Assembly: GCA_902560805.1 (NCBI GenBank)
Contig: CACENW010000005.1
Coordinates: 1-64,000 of the forward strand
Reading direction: 5' to 3'
Length of the DNA stretch: 64,000 nucleotides
From: an uncultured Pelagibacteraceae bacterium
Lineage (GTDB): Bacteria; Pseudomonadota; Alphaproteobacteria; Pelagibacterales; Pelagibacteraceae
Shown: positions 54,048 to 64,000 of the stretch, in pieces
Layout: the number at the start of each line of letters is the position of its first letter
How positions within the stretch are numbered: the stretch's first letter is position 1
Notes under the pieces: model-generated
What the model saw: only the letters and a program-made list of their open reading frames with translations
What the model was told of the DNA's origin: nothing
Database searches by the model: none
Made by a program: the position numbers and the translations under genes

Positions 54048-55178
54048 ATGAACACAGAAAAAAATATTAAGACATTAATTGTAAAAAAACCTCTTAAATT
54101 AGATTGTGGTAAAACTATAAACAATTTTCCAGTTGCATTCGAAACTTATGGGTCTTTAAATGAGAATAAAGACAATGCTATATTAGTATTTCATGCACTA
54201 ACTGGAGATCAATTTGTAACTGGTTTAAACCCTATTACTAAAAAAGATGGTTGGTGGAGTTTTGCAGTAGGTCCAGACAAAGCAATAGATACCAATAAAT
54301 ATTTTGTTATTTGTTCAAATGTAATTGGCGGATGTATGGGATCTTATGGACCAAGTCATAAAGATCCTGAAACACAGAAAACTTTTGGAACTGATTTTCC
54401 AGTTATTACAATTAATGACATGGTGAATGCACAATATAATTTACTTGAACACTTTGGAATTAATAAACTATTTGCAATTACTGGAGGTTCTATGGGAGGT
54501 ATGCAAGTTCTTCAATTTATCACCAACTTTCCTGATAAAGCTAAGACTGTTATACCCATTGCTACAACTTCGAGTCATTCAGCACAGAATATTGCTTTCA
54601 ATGAACTAGGAAGACAGGCAATCACTGCTGACAGCAATTGGAAAGATGGAAATTATGAAACTAATAACACAAATCCAGGTAAAGGGCTTGCTGTTGCAAG
54701 AATGGCAGCTCATATAACTTATCTCTCAAAAAAAGGTTTACAGGAAAAGTTTGGAAGAAAATTGCAAGAAAGAGAAGATTTGAAATTTGGCTTTGATGCA
54801 GATTTTCAAATTGAGAGTTATTTGAGATACCAAGGATCTGTATTTGTAGATAGATTTGATGCAAACAGCTACCTCTACATAACAAGAGCTATGGATTATT
54901 TTGATTTAGTTAAACAATTTAATGGGAATTTGTCTGATGCATTTAAAAAAACAAAAGCTAAATTTTTTGTAATTTCTTTTACTTCTGATTGGCTTTATCC
55001 AACCCAAGAAAATAAAGATATTGTTATAGCTTTGAATTCTATTGGAGCAGATGTTGGCTTTGTAGAAATTGTATCTGATAAAGGTCACGACTCTTTTTTA
55101 TTGGATGTTCCTGATTTTTTAAACGCACTAAAGAATTTCTTAGACAAATCTTATACTGAGTTAAAAAATGAAAAATGA
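54048..55178 (+). CDS. metX: Homoserine O-acetyltransferase family enzyme
   Basis: A 376-residue alpha/beta hydrolase-fold acyltransferase. The nucleophile is in GGSMGGMQ (Ser148), with VIGGCMGSYGPSH before it and a C-terminal GHDSFLLD carrying the catalytic histidine. It activates homoserine for methionine synthesis. Acetyl versus succinyl donor cannot be settled from these motifs alone. It is controlled by the SAM-II switch and coupled to metW by an 11-base overlap. Confidence 0.93.
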   Translation: MNTEKNIKTLIVKKPLKLDCGKTINNFPVAFETYGSLNENKDNAILVFHALTGDQFVTGLNPITKKDGWWSFAVGPDKAIDTNKYFVICSNVIGGCMGSYGPSHKDPETQKTFGTDFPVITINDMVNAQYNLLEHFGINKLFAITGGSMGGMQVLQFITNFPDKAKTVIPIATTSSHSAQNIAFNELGRQAITADSNWKDGNYETNNTNPGKGLAVARMAAHITYLSKKGLQEKFGRKLQEREDLKFGFDADFQIESYLRYQGSVFVDRFDANSYLYITRAMDYFDLVKQFNGNLSDAFKKTKAKFFVISFTSDWLYPTQENKDIVIALNSIGADVGFVEIVSDKGHDSFLLDVPDFLNALKNFLDKSYTELKNEK

Positions 55179-55764
55179 ATTTAAAGTAATATCAGATTTA
55201 ATTGAAGATAATAAAAAAGCTCTAGATGTAGGTTGTGCAGATGGAACTTTGATGCAATATTTAAAAGAAAATAAAAATATAAATGTAAGAGGACTAGAAA
55301 TATCTAAGGAAAAAGTACAAGAATGTATTGCTAAAGGATTAACTGTAATAGAAGGTAATGCAGAAAAAGACTTAAAACAATTTCCTGATAAATCATTTGA
55401 CTATGTAGTGTTGAGTCAAACACTCCAAGCATTTTTAAGCCCTGAACTTGTTTTAGATGAACTTTTAAGAGTTGGAAAAAAAGCAATTGTAACGATACCA
55501 AATTTTGGTAATTGGAAAGTTAGATTGCATCTATTATTTAAGGGCACAATGCCAATAACAAAATCATTACCGGAACAATGGCACAGCACGCCTAATTTGC
55601 ATATGTGTACAATTAAAGATTTTGTAAATTTTATAAAATCTAAAGAAATCAAAATGATAAAAACTTTAGCTTTAAATAATAATAATGTTTCAAATATAAC
55701 AAATAATAATTTAGGAACTAAAAATTTATTTGCTGATCTTGGAATATTTTTAATAGAAAAATAA
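55168..55764 (+). CDS. metW: MetW methionine biosynthesis protein
   Basis: A 198-residue methyltransferase-fold protein with ALDVGCADGTLMQYL as SAM-binding motif and YVVLSQTLQAF, SLPEQWHSTPNLHMC as MetW blocks. MetW works with MetX in homoserine acylation in proteobacteria that keep the pair. The first codons overlap the metX end. The gloB start follows the stop with no gap. Confidence 0.92.
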   Translation: MKNEFKVISDLIEDNKKALDVGCADGTLMQYLKENKNINVRGLEISKEKVQECIAKGLTVIEGNAEKDLKQFPDKSFDYVVLSQTLQAFLSPELVLDELLRVGKKAIVTIPNFGNWKVRLHLLFKGTMPITKSLPEQWHSTPNLHMCTIKDFVNFIKSKEIKMIKTLALNNNNVSNITNNNLGTKNLFADLGIFLIEK

Positions 55765-56484
55765 ATGAAAGTAGAAATTATATCCTGCCTACAAGATAAT
55801 TATAGTTATTTAATTATTGATGAAGGTAAACTCGAAGCTTGTGTTGTTGATCCAAGTGAAGCTAAACCGATAATTGATTACTTAAACGGTAAAAATATTA
55901 ATTTAAAATATATTTTAAATACTCATCATCATTACGATCATATTGGAGGTAACACTGAATTAAAAAAAAGATTTGGATCTGTTGTTTTGGGATTTAATGG
56001 AGATGCAAAAAGAATACCAGAGATTGATATCTTATTAAAAGATAATGAAATTTGGAATAGTGGAAATTTTAAAGCTAAAATTATTCATATCCCAGGACAC
56101 ACTACGGGACATATTTGTTTTTATTTTTTCGACGAAAACTTACTATTCACTGGAGATACACTCTTTTCACTTGGGTGTGGTAGAATTTTTGAGGGTACAT
56201 ATGAACAAATGTATGACTCTTTAAATAAATTAAAATCCTTACCTAAAGAAACCAAAATCTATTGTGGTCATGAATATACTCTAAACAATTCAAAATTCTG
56301 TTTGGAACATGACTCTGAAAATTCTTCTTTATTAAAGAAAATAGAATTTATAAAAAAACAAAGAAATAATAATTTGCCTACTATTCCATCAACCTTACAA
56401 GATGAAATTGATTGTAATATTTTTTTAAGAGCAAATGACTTAAAAACCTTTTCAAAATTAAGGGATTTAAAGGATAATTTCTAA
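55765..56484 (+). CDS. gloB: Hydroxyacylglutathione hydrolase (glyoxalase II)
   Basis: A 239-residue metallo-beta-lactamase-fold enzyme hydrolysing S-lactoylglutathione to lactate and glutathione. The dinuclear metal site is THHHYDH (53-59), with HIPGHTTGH, FTGDTLFSLGCGR and CGHEYT further on. It is the third gene of the metX-metW-gloB run, so SAM may also influence it. Confidence 0.93.
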   Translation: MKVEIISCLQDNYSYLIIDEGKLEACVVDPSEAKPIIDYLNGKNINLKYILNTHHHYDHIGGNTELKKRFGSVVLGFNGDAKRIPEIDILLKDNEIWNSGNFKAKIIHIPGHTTGHICFYFFDENLLFTGDTLFSLGCGRIFEGTYEQMYDSLNKLKSLPKETKIYCGHEYTLNNSKFCLEHDSENSSLLKKIEFIKKQRNNNLPTIPSTLQDEIDCNIFLRANDLKTFSKLRDLKDNF

Positions 56485-56494
56485 CTAATTCAGC

Positions 56495-56522
56495 TTGACT
56501 ATAGGCTTCCGGTAACTATATT
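56495..56522 (+). promoter_or_regulatory. Sigma-70 promoter of rplU-rpmA-obgE
   Basis: TTGACT (56495-56500) and TATATT (56517-56522) are 16 bases apart, placing the RNA start near 56529, 22 bases before the rplU ATG. No clear Shine-Dalgarno sequence is seen in that short leader. Confidence 0.6.
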
Positions 56523-56550
56523 GCTGTAACTTAATTTAAAAATACTTACT

Positions 56551-56949
56551 ATGTCATACGCAGTAATAAAAACAGGTGGTAAACAGTACAAAGTTAAATC
56601 TGGCGAAATATTAAAAATCGAAAAACTACCAGACTCAAAGCCTGAAACTAAGATAGAATTTAATGAAATCCTAGCATACGGAGATGATAAAAATATTGAA
56701 GTTGGAGCTCCTAATATTGACGGTGCTAAGGTAGAGGCAGATTTAATTAAAAATAGTAAAAATAGAACAATTCTAATTTTCAAAAAAAGAAGAAGACAAA
56801 ATTCAAGAAGAAAAAATGGACATAGACAACAATTTTCTTTGATAAGAATTAACAAAATTTTTTCAAAAGATGGTAAAGTATTATCTGAAGCTGAAAAAAT
56901 TAAACCAGCTTCCAAAAAAGAGGAAGTTAAAGAAGCTGCAAATAAATAA
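56551..56949 (+). CDS. rplU: Ribosomal protein L21 (bL21)
   Basis: A 132-residue L21 beginning MSYAVIKTGGKQYKV, with the KKRRRQNSRRKNGHRQQF rRNA-binding block typical of L21 and a C-terminal lysine-rich extension past the usual ~103 residues, as in other alphaproteobacteria. It begins the conserved rplU-rpmA-obgE order. Confidence 0.95.
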   Translation: MSYAVIKTGGKQYKVKSGEILKIEKLPDSKPETKIEFNEILAYGDDKNIEVGAPNIDGAKVEADLIKNSKNRTILIFKKRRRQNSRRKNGHRQQFSLIRINKIFSKDGKVLSEAEKIKPASKKEEVKEAANK

Positions 56950-56963
56950 TTATTAGGTAAATT

Positions 56964-59324
<2,361 letters not shown>

Positions 59325-60575
59325 ATGAATAATTATATGAATTTAATCGGTGAAAGAGCAAGAAAAGCAAGTCAATATAAAATAGACACAAAAATTAAAA
59401 ATAATGTTTTAGCCTCCTATGCTAAAATGCTTGAGGAAAATAAAGGTCTAATAATTAAAGAAAATACTAAAGATATTAATTATGCAAAAAAAATAGGGTT
59501 AAAAGAAAATTTAATTAATAGACTTCATTTAAATGAGAAAAAAATAAACGACATCAAAAGTTCTATTATTAGTATTATTAGATTTAAAGATCCTATTGAT
59601 CATGTTTTAGAAAAGTGGAAAAGACCTAATGGATTAAATATTAGCAGAGTATCAATTCCAATAGGGGTGATTGGCGTAATTTATGAAAGTAGACCAAATG
59701 TTACATCAGATGTTGCAAGTTTATGTTTTAAATCAGGTAATGCAGTAATCTTAAGAGGAGGTTCTGAAGCAATCAATTCAAATAGAGTTTTGTCAAAACT
59801 ATTTAGAAAAGCGCTCAAAAAAAATAAAGTAGATGAAAACTTTATACAATTTATAGACTCTAAAAACAGAAAGATGGTTGATGTAATGCTTTCTAAAATG
59901 AAAGAATATATTGATGTTATAATTCCACGTGGTGGAAAAAATCTTGTAAGAAAAGTTCAAGAGCTATCTAAGGTTCCAATTATTGGTCATCTTGAGGGTA
60001 TTTGTCATACATATGTCGACAAAGACGCTGAACTAAAGATGGCAAATAAAGTTGTTTCTAACGCAAAATTAAGGAACACCAGTATATGTGGTGCAACTGA
60101 AACTATTATTATGCATAAGAATATTGTCAAAAAATTTAGCAATACAATCCTGGGTAATTTAGAAAAAAATGGTTGTAAAATTTATGGAGAAAAGACTTTG
60201 GCTAAATTTTACAAAGGTAAAATTTTTAAAGCTACTGAAAAAGATTGGTCTACAGAATATTTAAGCTCTGCAGTTTCGGTTAAAATAGTAAACAACCTCA
60301 ATGAAGCTATAAGTCATATTAACAAGTATGGAACAATGCATACAGACTCAATAATTACAAAAAACAAAAAAACAGCAAATCAATTTCTAAAGGAAGTCAA
60401 AAGCTCTATTGCTATGCATAACACTTCAACTCAATTTGCAGATGGAGGTGAATTTGGGTTCGGAGGAGAGGTTGGAATTTCTACCAATGTACTTCCACCA
60501 AGAGGGCCTGTGGGACTTAATCAACTTGTTTCATATAAATACCAAATTACAAGTAACGGCAAAATAAGAAATTAA
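59325..60575 (+). CDS. proA: Gamma-glutamyl phosphate reductase
   Basis: A 416-residue NADPH-dependent reductase for the second step of proline synthesis. Family blocks are GVIGVIYESRPNVT, CFKSGNAVILRGG, IPRGGKNLV, NTSICGATET (catalytic cysteine) and FGFGGEVGIST. It is adjacent to proB. The next gene starts one base later. Confidence 0.95.
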   Translation: MNNYMNLIGERARKASQYKIDTKIKNNVLASYAKMLEENKGLIIKENTKDINYAKKIGLKENLINRLHLNEKKINDIKSSIISIIRFKDPIDHVLEKWKRPNGLNISRVSIPIGVIGVIYESRPNVTSDVASLCFKSGNAVILRGGSEAINSNRVLSKLFRKALKKNKVDENFIQFIDSKNRKMVDVMLSKMKEYIDVIIPRGGKNLVRKVQELSKVPIIGHLEGICHTYVDKDAELKMANKVVSNAKLRNTSICGATETIIMHKNIVKKFSNTILGNLEKNGCKIYGEKTLAKFYKGKIFKATEKDWSTEYLSSAVSVKIVNNLNEAISHINKYGTMHTDSIITKNKKTANQFLKEVKSSIAMHNTSTQFADGGEFGFGGEVGISTNVLPPRGPVGLNQLVSYKYQITSNGKIRN

Positions 60576-60576
60576 T

Positions 60577-61098
60577 TTGAAATTAAATAAGACAAAAATA
60601 GGCATTTTAGGAGGATCATTTGATCCTGCTCACAAAGGTCATCTGGCTATTTCAAAAGAAGCAAAAAAAAGATTTGAGCTTAAAAACATTATTTGGGCAA
60701 TCACAAAAAAAAATCCTTTTAAAAATCAAAGTAAAACCTCGGTTACTGAAAGAATAAAATTCTGTAAAAAAATTATTGGTAACAATTCATTTATAAAAGT
60801 GAGATTTTATGAAAATAAAATTAATTCAAATAAAACAATCGATTTAATTAATCATTTGAAAAAAAATAAAAATATTGAAATCTATTTTTTAATGGGAGCA
60901 GATAACTTAATAAATTTTCACAAATGGTATAGATCAAAATCTATTTCACAAAAGTGTAATATTTTGGTTTTCGATAGACATGGCTATAAAAAAAACTCAT
61001 TAAAATCAAAGACATTTAAGGCTCTCGGTAGTACCACCCTCAAATTCATAGAGTTTAATAAAGTCAACATTTCATCTTCTCAATTAAGAAAAATTTGA
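60577..61098 (+). CDS. nadD: Nicotinate-nucleotide adenylyltransferase
   Basis: A 173-residue nucleotidyltransferase for NAD synthesis. It starts at TTG one base after proA. Diagnostic are GILGGSFDPAHKGHLAIS (HxGH) and FLMGADNLINFHKWYRSK; the ISSSQLR tail carries the ISxTxxR-like signature with a serine in place of threonine. Confidence 0.92.
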   Translation: MKLNKTKIGILGGSFDPAHKGHLAISKEAKKRFELKNIIWAITKKNPFKNQSKTSVTERIKFCKKIIGNNSFIKVRFYENKINSNKTIDLINHLKKNKNIEIYFLMGADNLINFHKWYRSKSISQKCNILVFDRHGYKKNSLKSKTFKALGSTTLKFIEFNKVNISSSQLRKI

Positions 61099-61115
61099 TA
61101 GTCTAAATTTAATTA

Positions 61116-61466
61116 ATGGATAAAATTTCAGATCTCAAAGAAATTGTAATCACCACATTAGATCTTAACAAGGCTGAAGACATAGTAACTATTGATCTAA
61201 AAGATAAAAGTTCTATGGCAGATTATATGATAATAGCAAGCGGTACATCATCTAGACATATACAGTCTTTATCTGAACAAGTATTAGAAAAACTTAAAGA
61301 TAATGGGATTAAAGACTCTAAAATAGAAGGTAAAGAAAGTGGTGAATGGAAATTGGTAGACGGTATAGATCTAATCGTTCATATTTTTCACCCAGAGAAA
61401 AGAAAATTTTATGAATTAGAAAAAATCTGGTCAGAGTTTATTCCCAAAGAAAAAGTAATGATATGA
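61116..61466 (+). CDS. rsfS: Ribosomal silencing factor RsfS
   Basis: A 116-residue RsfS (Iojap) protein. It shows DIVTIDLKDKSSMADYMIIASG, the GEWKLVDGIDLIVHIFHPEKR core and FYELEKIWS. It binds L14 and blocks subunit joining in nutrient-poor conditions. Its stop overlaps ctpA (ATGA). Confidence 0.94.
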   Translation: MDKISDLKEIVITTLDLNKAEDIVTIDLKDKSSMADYMIIASGTSSRHIQSLSEQVLEKLKDNGIKDSKIEGKESGEWKLVDGIDLIVHIFHPEKRKFYELEKIWSEFIPKEKVMI

Positions 61467-62599
61467 AAATAATTAAATATTATTCATTTATTTTTTTATC
61501 ATTTTTTTATTTAATTCCAGCAAACTCGTCTGAAGTAGATATTTATAAAAAGATAGATTTATTTGGTGAGGTTTTAGAAAAAATAAACAGAGAGTATATT
61601 GATGAGATCAACCAATCTGAAAGCATGGACTCTGCTATCAATGGTTTACTTCAATCTTTAGACCCTTATTCTTCTTATATGTCTCCTGAAATTTTGGAGG
61701 AGATGCAAACAGAAACTAGCGGTGAATTTGGTGGCCTTGGAATTGAGGTAAGTATGGAAGCAGGAGTTGTTAAAGTTATTTCACCTATTGACGACACACC
61801 AGCGTCAAAAGCTGGATTAAAAGCTGGTGATTACATTGTGAAAATTAATGATACACAAGTTCAAGGAAAATCTCTGAGTGAAGCTGTTGATTTAATGCGA
61901 GGCCCAGTAGGTTCAAGTATAGAATTAACAGTTAGACGTAGAGGAGAAAAAAAAGCATTAACATTTAATATCACTAGAGAAATAATTGAAATTCAATCAG
62001 TTAAGTCAGAGTTATTAGAAGAAAATATTGGCTATATTAGATTAACTTCATTTAATGAAAACAGTAGTGATCAAATAGAAAAACAAATAAAGAAATTAAA
62101 AAAAAATAAAAATCTTAATTCTTTTATTTTGGATTTAAGAAATAATCCAGGTGGATTGCTAAACCAGGCAATAAGAATATCTGATTTCTTTTTAGAAAAT
62201 GGTGAAATTGTCTCCACTAAAAGTAGAAAAAAATCTGATAATAGAAAATGGTTTGCAAAAAAAGGAGACATAACTGACGGAAAAACATTATTAGTATTGA
62301 TAAATTATGGATCAGCTTCAGCATCAGAAATTGTTGCAGGAGCTTTAAAAGACCACAAAAGAGCAATTGTTGTAGGTGAAAACAGTTATGGAAAAGGTTC
62401 AGTTCAATCTATTATTCCTCTCAAAAATAGAGGCGCAATACGTTTAACTGTTGCGAAATATTATCTTCCATCTGGAAAATCAATATCTGAGGTTGGTGTA
62501 CGTCCAGACATAGAAGTGAATGAAGAAGGTGATAACTTTAAAATAAGAACCGAAACAGATAATCAACTAAATTACGCAATTAAATTACTTAACGGATAA
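61463..62599 (+). CDS. ctpA: C-terminal processing peptidase, S41 family
   Basis: A 378-residue periplasmic protease with a signal peptide (about residues 1-22), a PDZ domain (about 85-165) and an S41 catalytic domain. The Ser-Lys pair is Ser286 in GSASASEI and Lys311 in YGKGSVQS. It processes C-termini of envelope proteins or trims peptidoglycan hydrolases. It has no long C-terminal domain, as in compact alphaproteobacterial forms. Confidence 0.93.
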   Translation: MKIIKYYSFIFLSFFYLIPANSSEVDIYKKIDLFGEVLEKINREYIDEINQSESMDSAINGLLQSLDPYSSYMSPEILEEMQTETSGEFGGLGIEVSMEAGVVKVISPIDDTPASKAGLKAGDYIVKINDTQVQGKSLSEAVDLMRGPVGSSIELTVRRRGEKKALTFNITREIIEIQSVKSELLEENIGYIRLTSFNENSSDQIEKQIKKLKKNKNLNSFILDLRNNPGGLLNQAIRISDFFLENGEIVSTKSRKKSDNRKWFAKKGDITDGKTLLVLINYGSASASEIVAGALKDHKRAIVVGENSYGKGSVQSIIPLKNRGAIRLTVAKYYLPSGKSISEVGVRPDIEVNEEGDNFKIRTETDNQLNYAIKLLNG

Positions 62600-62600
62600 A

Positions 62601-63077
62601 ATGAAAAAAGATTTAAGTAATCTTCCACTTAGAAGTGGTGTTGGAATTGTTGTATTAAATAAAGAGAACAAAGTATTTGTTGCCAAAAGAATAGATAACC
62701 CCAAAAATTTTTGGCAAATGCCCCAAGGCGGTGTAGATGAAGGTGAGGATTTTTTAAAAGCTGCTTACAGAGAACTTGAAGAAGAAACCAGTATTAAAAA
62801 TGTAAAATTAATAAAAGAGTTAGATGGGACTATAACCTATGATCTTCCAGATAGATTACTTGGTTTGATCTGGAAAGGAAAGTACAGAGGTCAAAAGCAA
62901 AAATGGTTTTTAATGAGATTTGTTGGAATGGATAATGAAATAAACATCAAAACCAAACACCCTGAATTTTTAGAATGGAAATGGGTAGACCTAGATAAAA
63001 TTACAGACTTGGTAGTTGATTTCAAACTACACGTGTACGAAGAAGTCAAAGATAAAGTAAAAAAAATTCTTAATTAA
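62601..63077 (+). CDS. rppH: RNA pyrophosphohydrolase (Nudix)
   Basis: A 158-residue Nudix hydrolase that removes pyrophosphate from mRNA 5' ends. The Nudix box spans residues 43-65 (GGVDEGED...RELEEETSI); the usual glycine near its end is a serine. WQMPQGG before it and the QKQKWFLMRF region fit RppH rather than MutT. Its last eight bases are shared with the converging atpC end. Confidence 0.92.
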   Translation: MKKDLSNLPLRSGVGIVVLNKENKVFVAKRIDNPKNFWQMPQGGVDEGEDFLKAAYRELEEETSIKNVKLIKELDGTITYDLPDRLLGLIWKGKYRGQKQKWFLMRFVGMDNEINIKTKHPEFLEWKWVDLDKITDLVVDFKLHVYEEVKDKVKKILN

Positions 63078-63461
63078 GAGTTTTTAAAACTTCAATTTTT
63101 TGATCTACTAAATATTTAGTTTGATCATTTATATCTGATTTTCCTGCCTCTCCTTCAGCTTTTTTCAGTAAATCCTGTTGAACAGATTTATCCATATCAG
63201 ATAAATTATAAATTGAGCTAGTTAGAATAGACAAATTATTATTTTTAAACTCTACTATACCATCCTCAACATAATAATTTTCATCACCAGATTTTGAGCT
63301 TACTTTGATGATACCTGGTTTTAAAAATGAGATAATTGAAATGTGATCTTTTAATATCCCCATTTCTCCCTCAAAAGCAGGTACTACGACCTCTGACACA
63401 TCTTCTTTCACTAAAAAAGATTTTTCAGGATTTACTATCTCAATTTTAAACTCTTCACTCA

Positions 63462-63462
<1 letters not shown>
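63070..63462 (-). CDS. atpC: ATP synthase epsilon subunit
   Basis: A 130-residue F1 epsilon subunit. The N-terminal beta-sandwich is typical (FKIEIVNPEKSFL, VPAFEGEMGILKDH, YVEDGIVEFKNN), followed by a short helical C-terminal part. It couples proton flow to catalysis in F1Fo. Its ATG overlaps the atpD stop by one base (TAATG). It is the last gene of the leftward atp operon. Confidence 0.94.

Positions 63463-64000
<538 letters not shown>

Overview
The window is 64 kb of very A+T-rich, tightly packed bacterial DNA. The base composition, near absence of spacers (the longest gene-free stretch is about 190 bases, 53856-54047) and gene set (ChvG/ChvI, ActR/RegA-type regulator, class I lysyl-tRNA synthetase, metX-metW under a SAM-II riboswitch, TsaE-AmgK-MurU) point to a streamlined alphaproteobacterium, most likely SAR11 (Pelagibacterales). 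This is inference from content; no 16S rRNA or other RNA gene lies in the window, and I saw no tRNA, IS element, prophage or CRISPR array.

Layout. 1-4695: cyclopropane fatty acid synthase (cut by the left edge), a DapA-like aldolase, a membrane J-domain protein and oligopeptidase B. 4696-5279: a small heat-shock gene with a heat-shock-type promoter and a candidate ROSE-type RNA thermometer. 5289-22793: a purine uptake and degradation region. It holds an NCS2 permease, a deaminase, a BMP-type ABC importer, a purine phosphoribosyltransferase, guanine deaminase, xanthine dehydrogenase (XdhA/XdhB plus a two-piece XdhC), membrane urate oxidase PuuD with a separately encoded cytochrome c, UraH, UraD, PuuE allantoinase, allantoicase and ureidoglycolate lyase. 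Together they can take guanine or xanthine to glyoxylate plus two urea. uraH-xdhA-xdhB-guaD-puuD-PRTase and uraD-alc-allA-puuE run divergently from a 47-base gap. 22811-31021: DUF1330 protein, AlkA glycosylase, EamA exporter, msrA-sseA-RND efflux pair, a lytic-transglycosylase-like lipoprotein and a VanZ-like protein. 31043-40233: phosphoglycerate mutase, murU-amgK-tsaE-ahcY, the ChvI/ChvG two-component system, DNA polymerase I. 40333-44711: bioY, the ActR-like regulator, and a polyamine operon (ornithine decarboxylase, deoxyhypusine-synthase-like protein, agmatinase-like protein) preceded by a leader with an intrinsic terminator. 44708-53855: queuosine-precursor transporter, rpmB, pyrD, lysK, trkH, AmpG-like MFS, NlpC/P60 protein, tyrC, hisC. 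53930-64000: metX-metW-gloB under a SAM-II riboswitch, then rplU-rpmA-obgE-proB-proA-nadD-rsfS-ctpA-rppH, and the converging atpC-atpD (atpD cut by the right edge).

Compaction is extreme. Many adjacent genes share stop/start bases (ATGA, TAATG, TGATG), and seven of ten convergent gene pairs overlap at their stop codons, four of them through the same shared TTAA. The most unusual signals are regulatory: the hsp20 thermometer, the SAM-II switch with a palindrome inside its promoter, and the attenuator-like leader of the polyamine operon.
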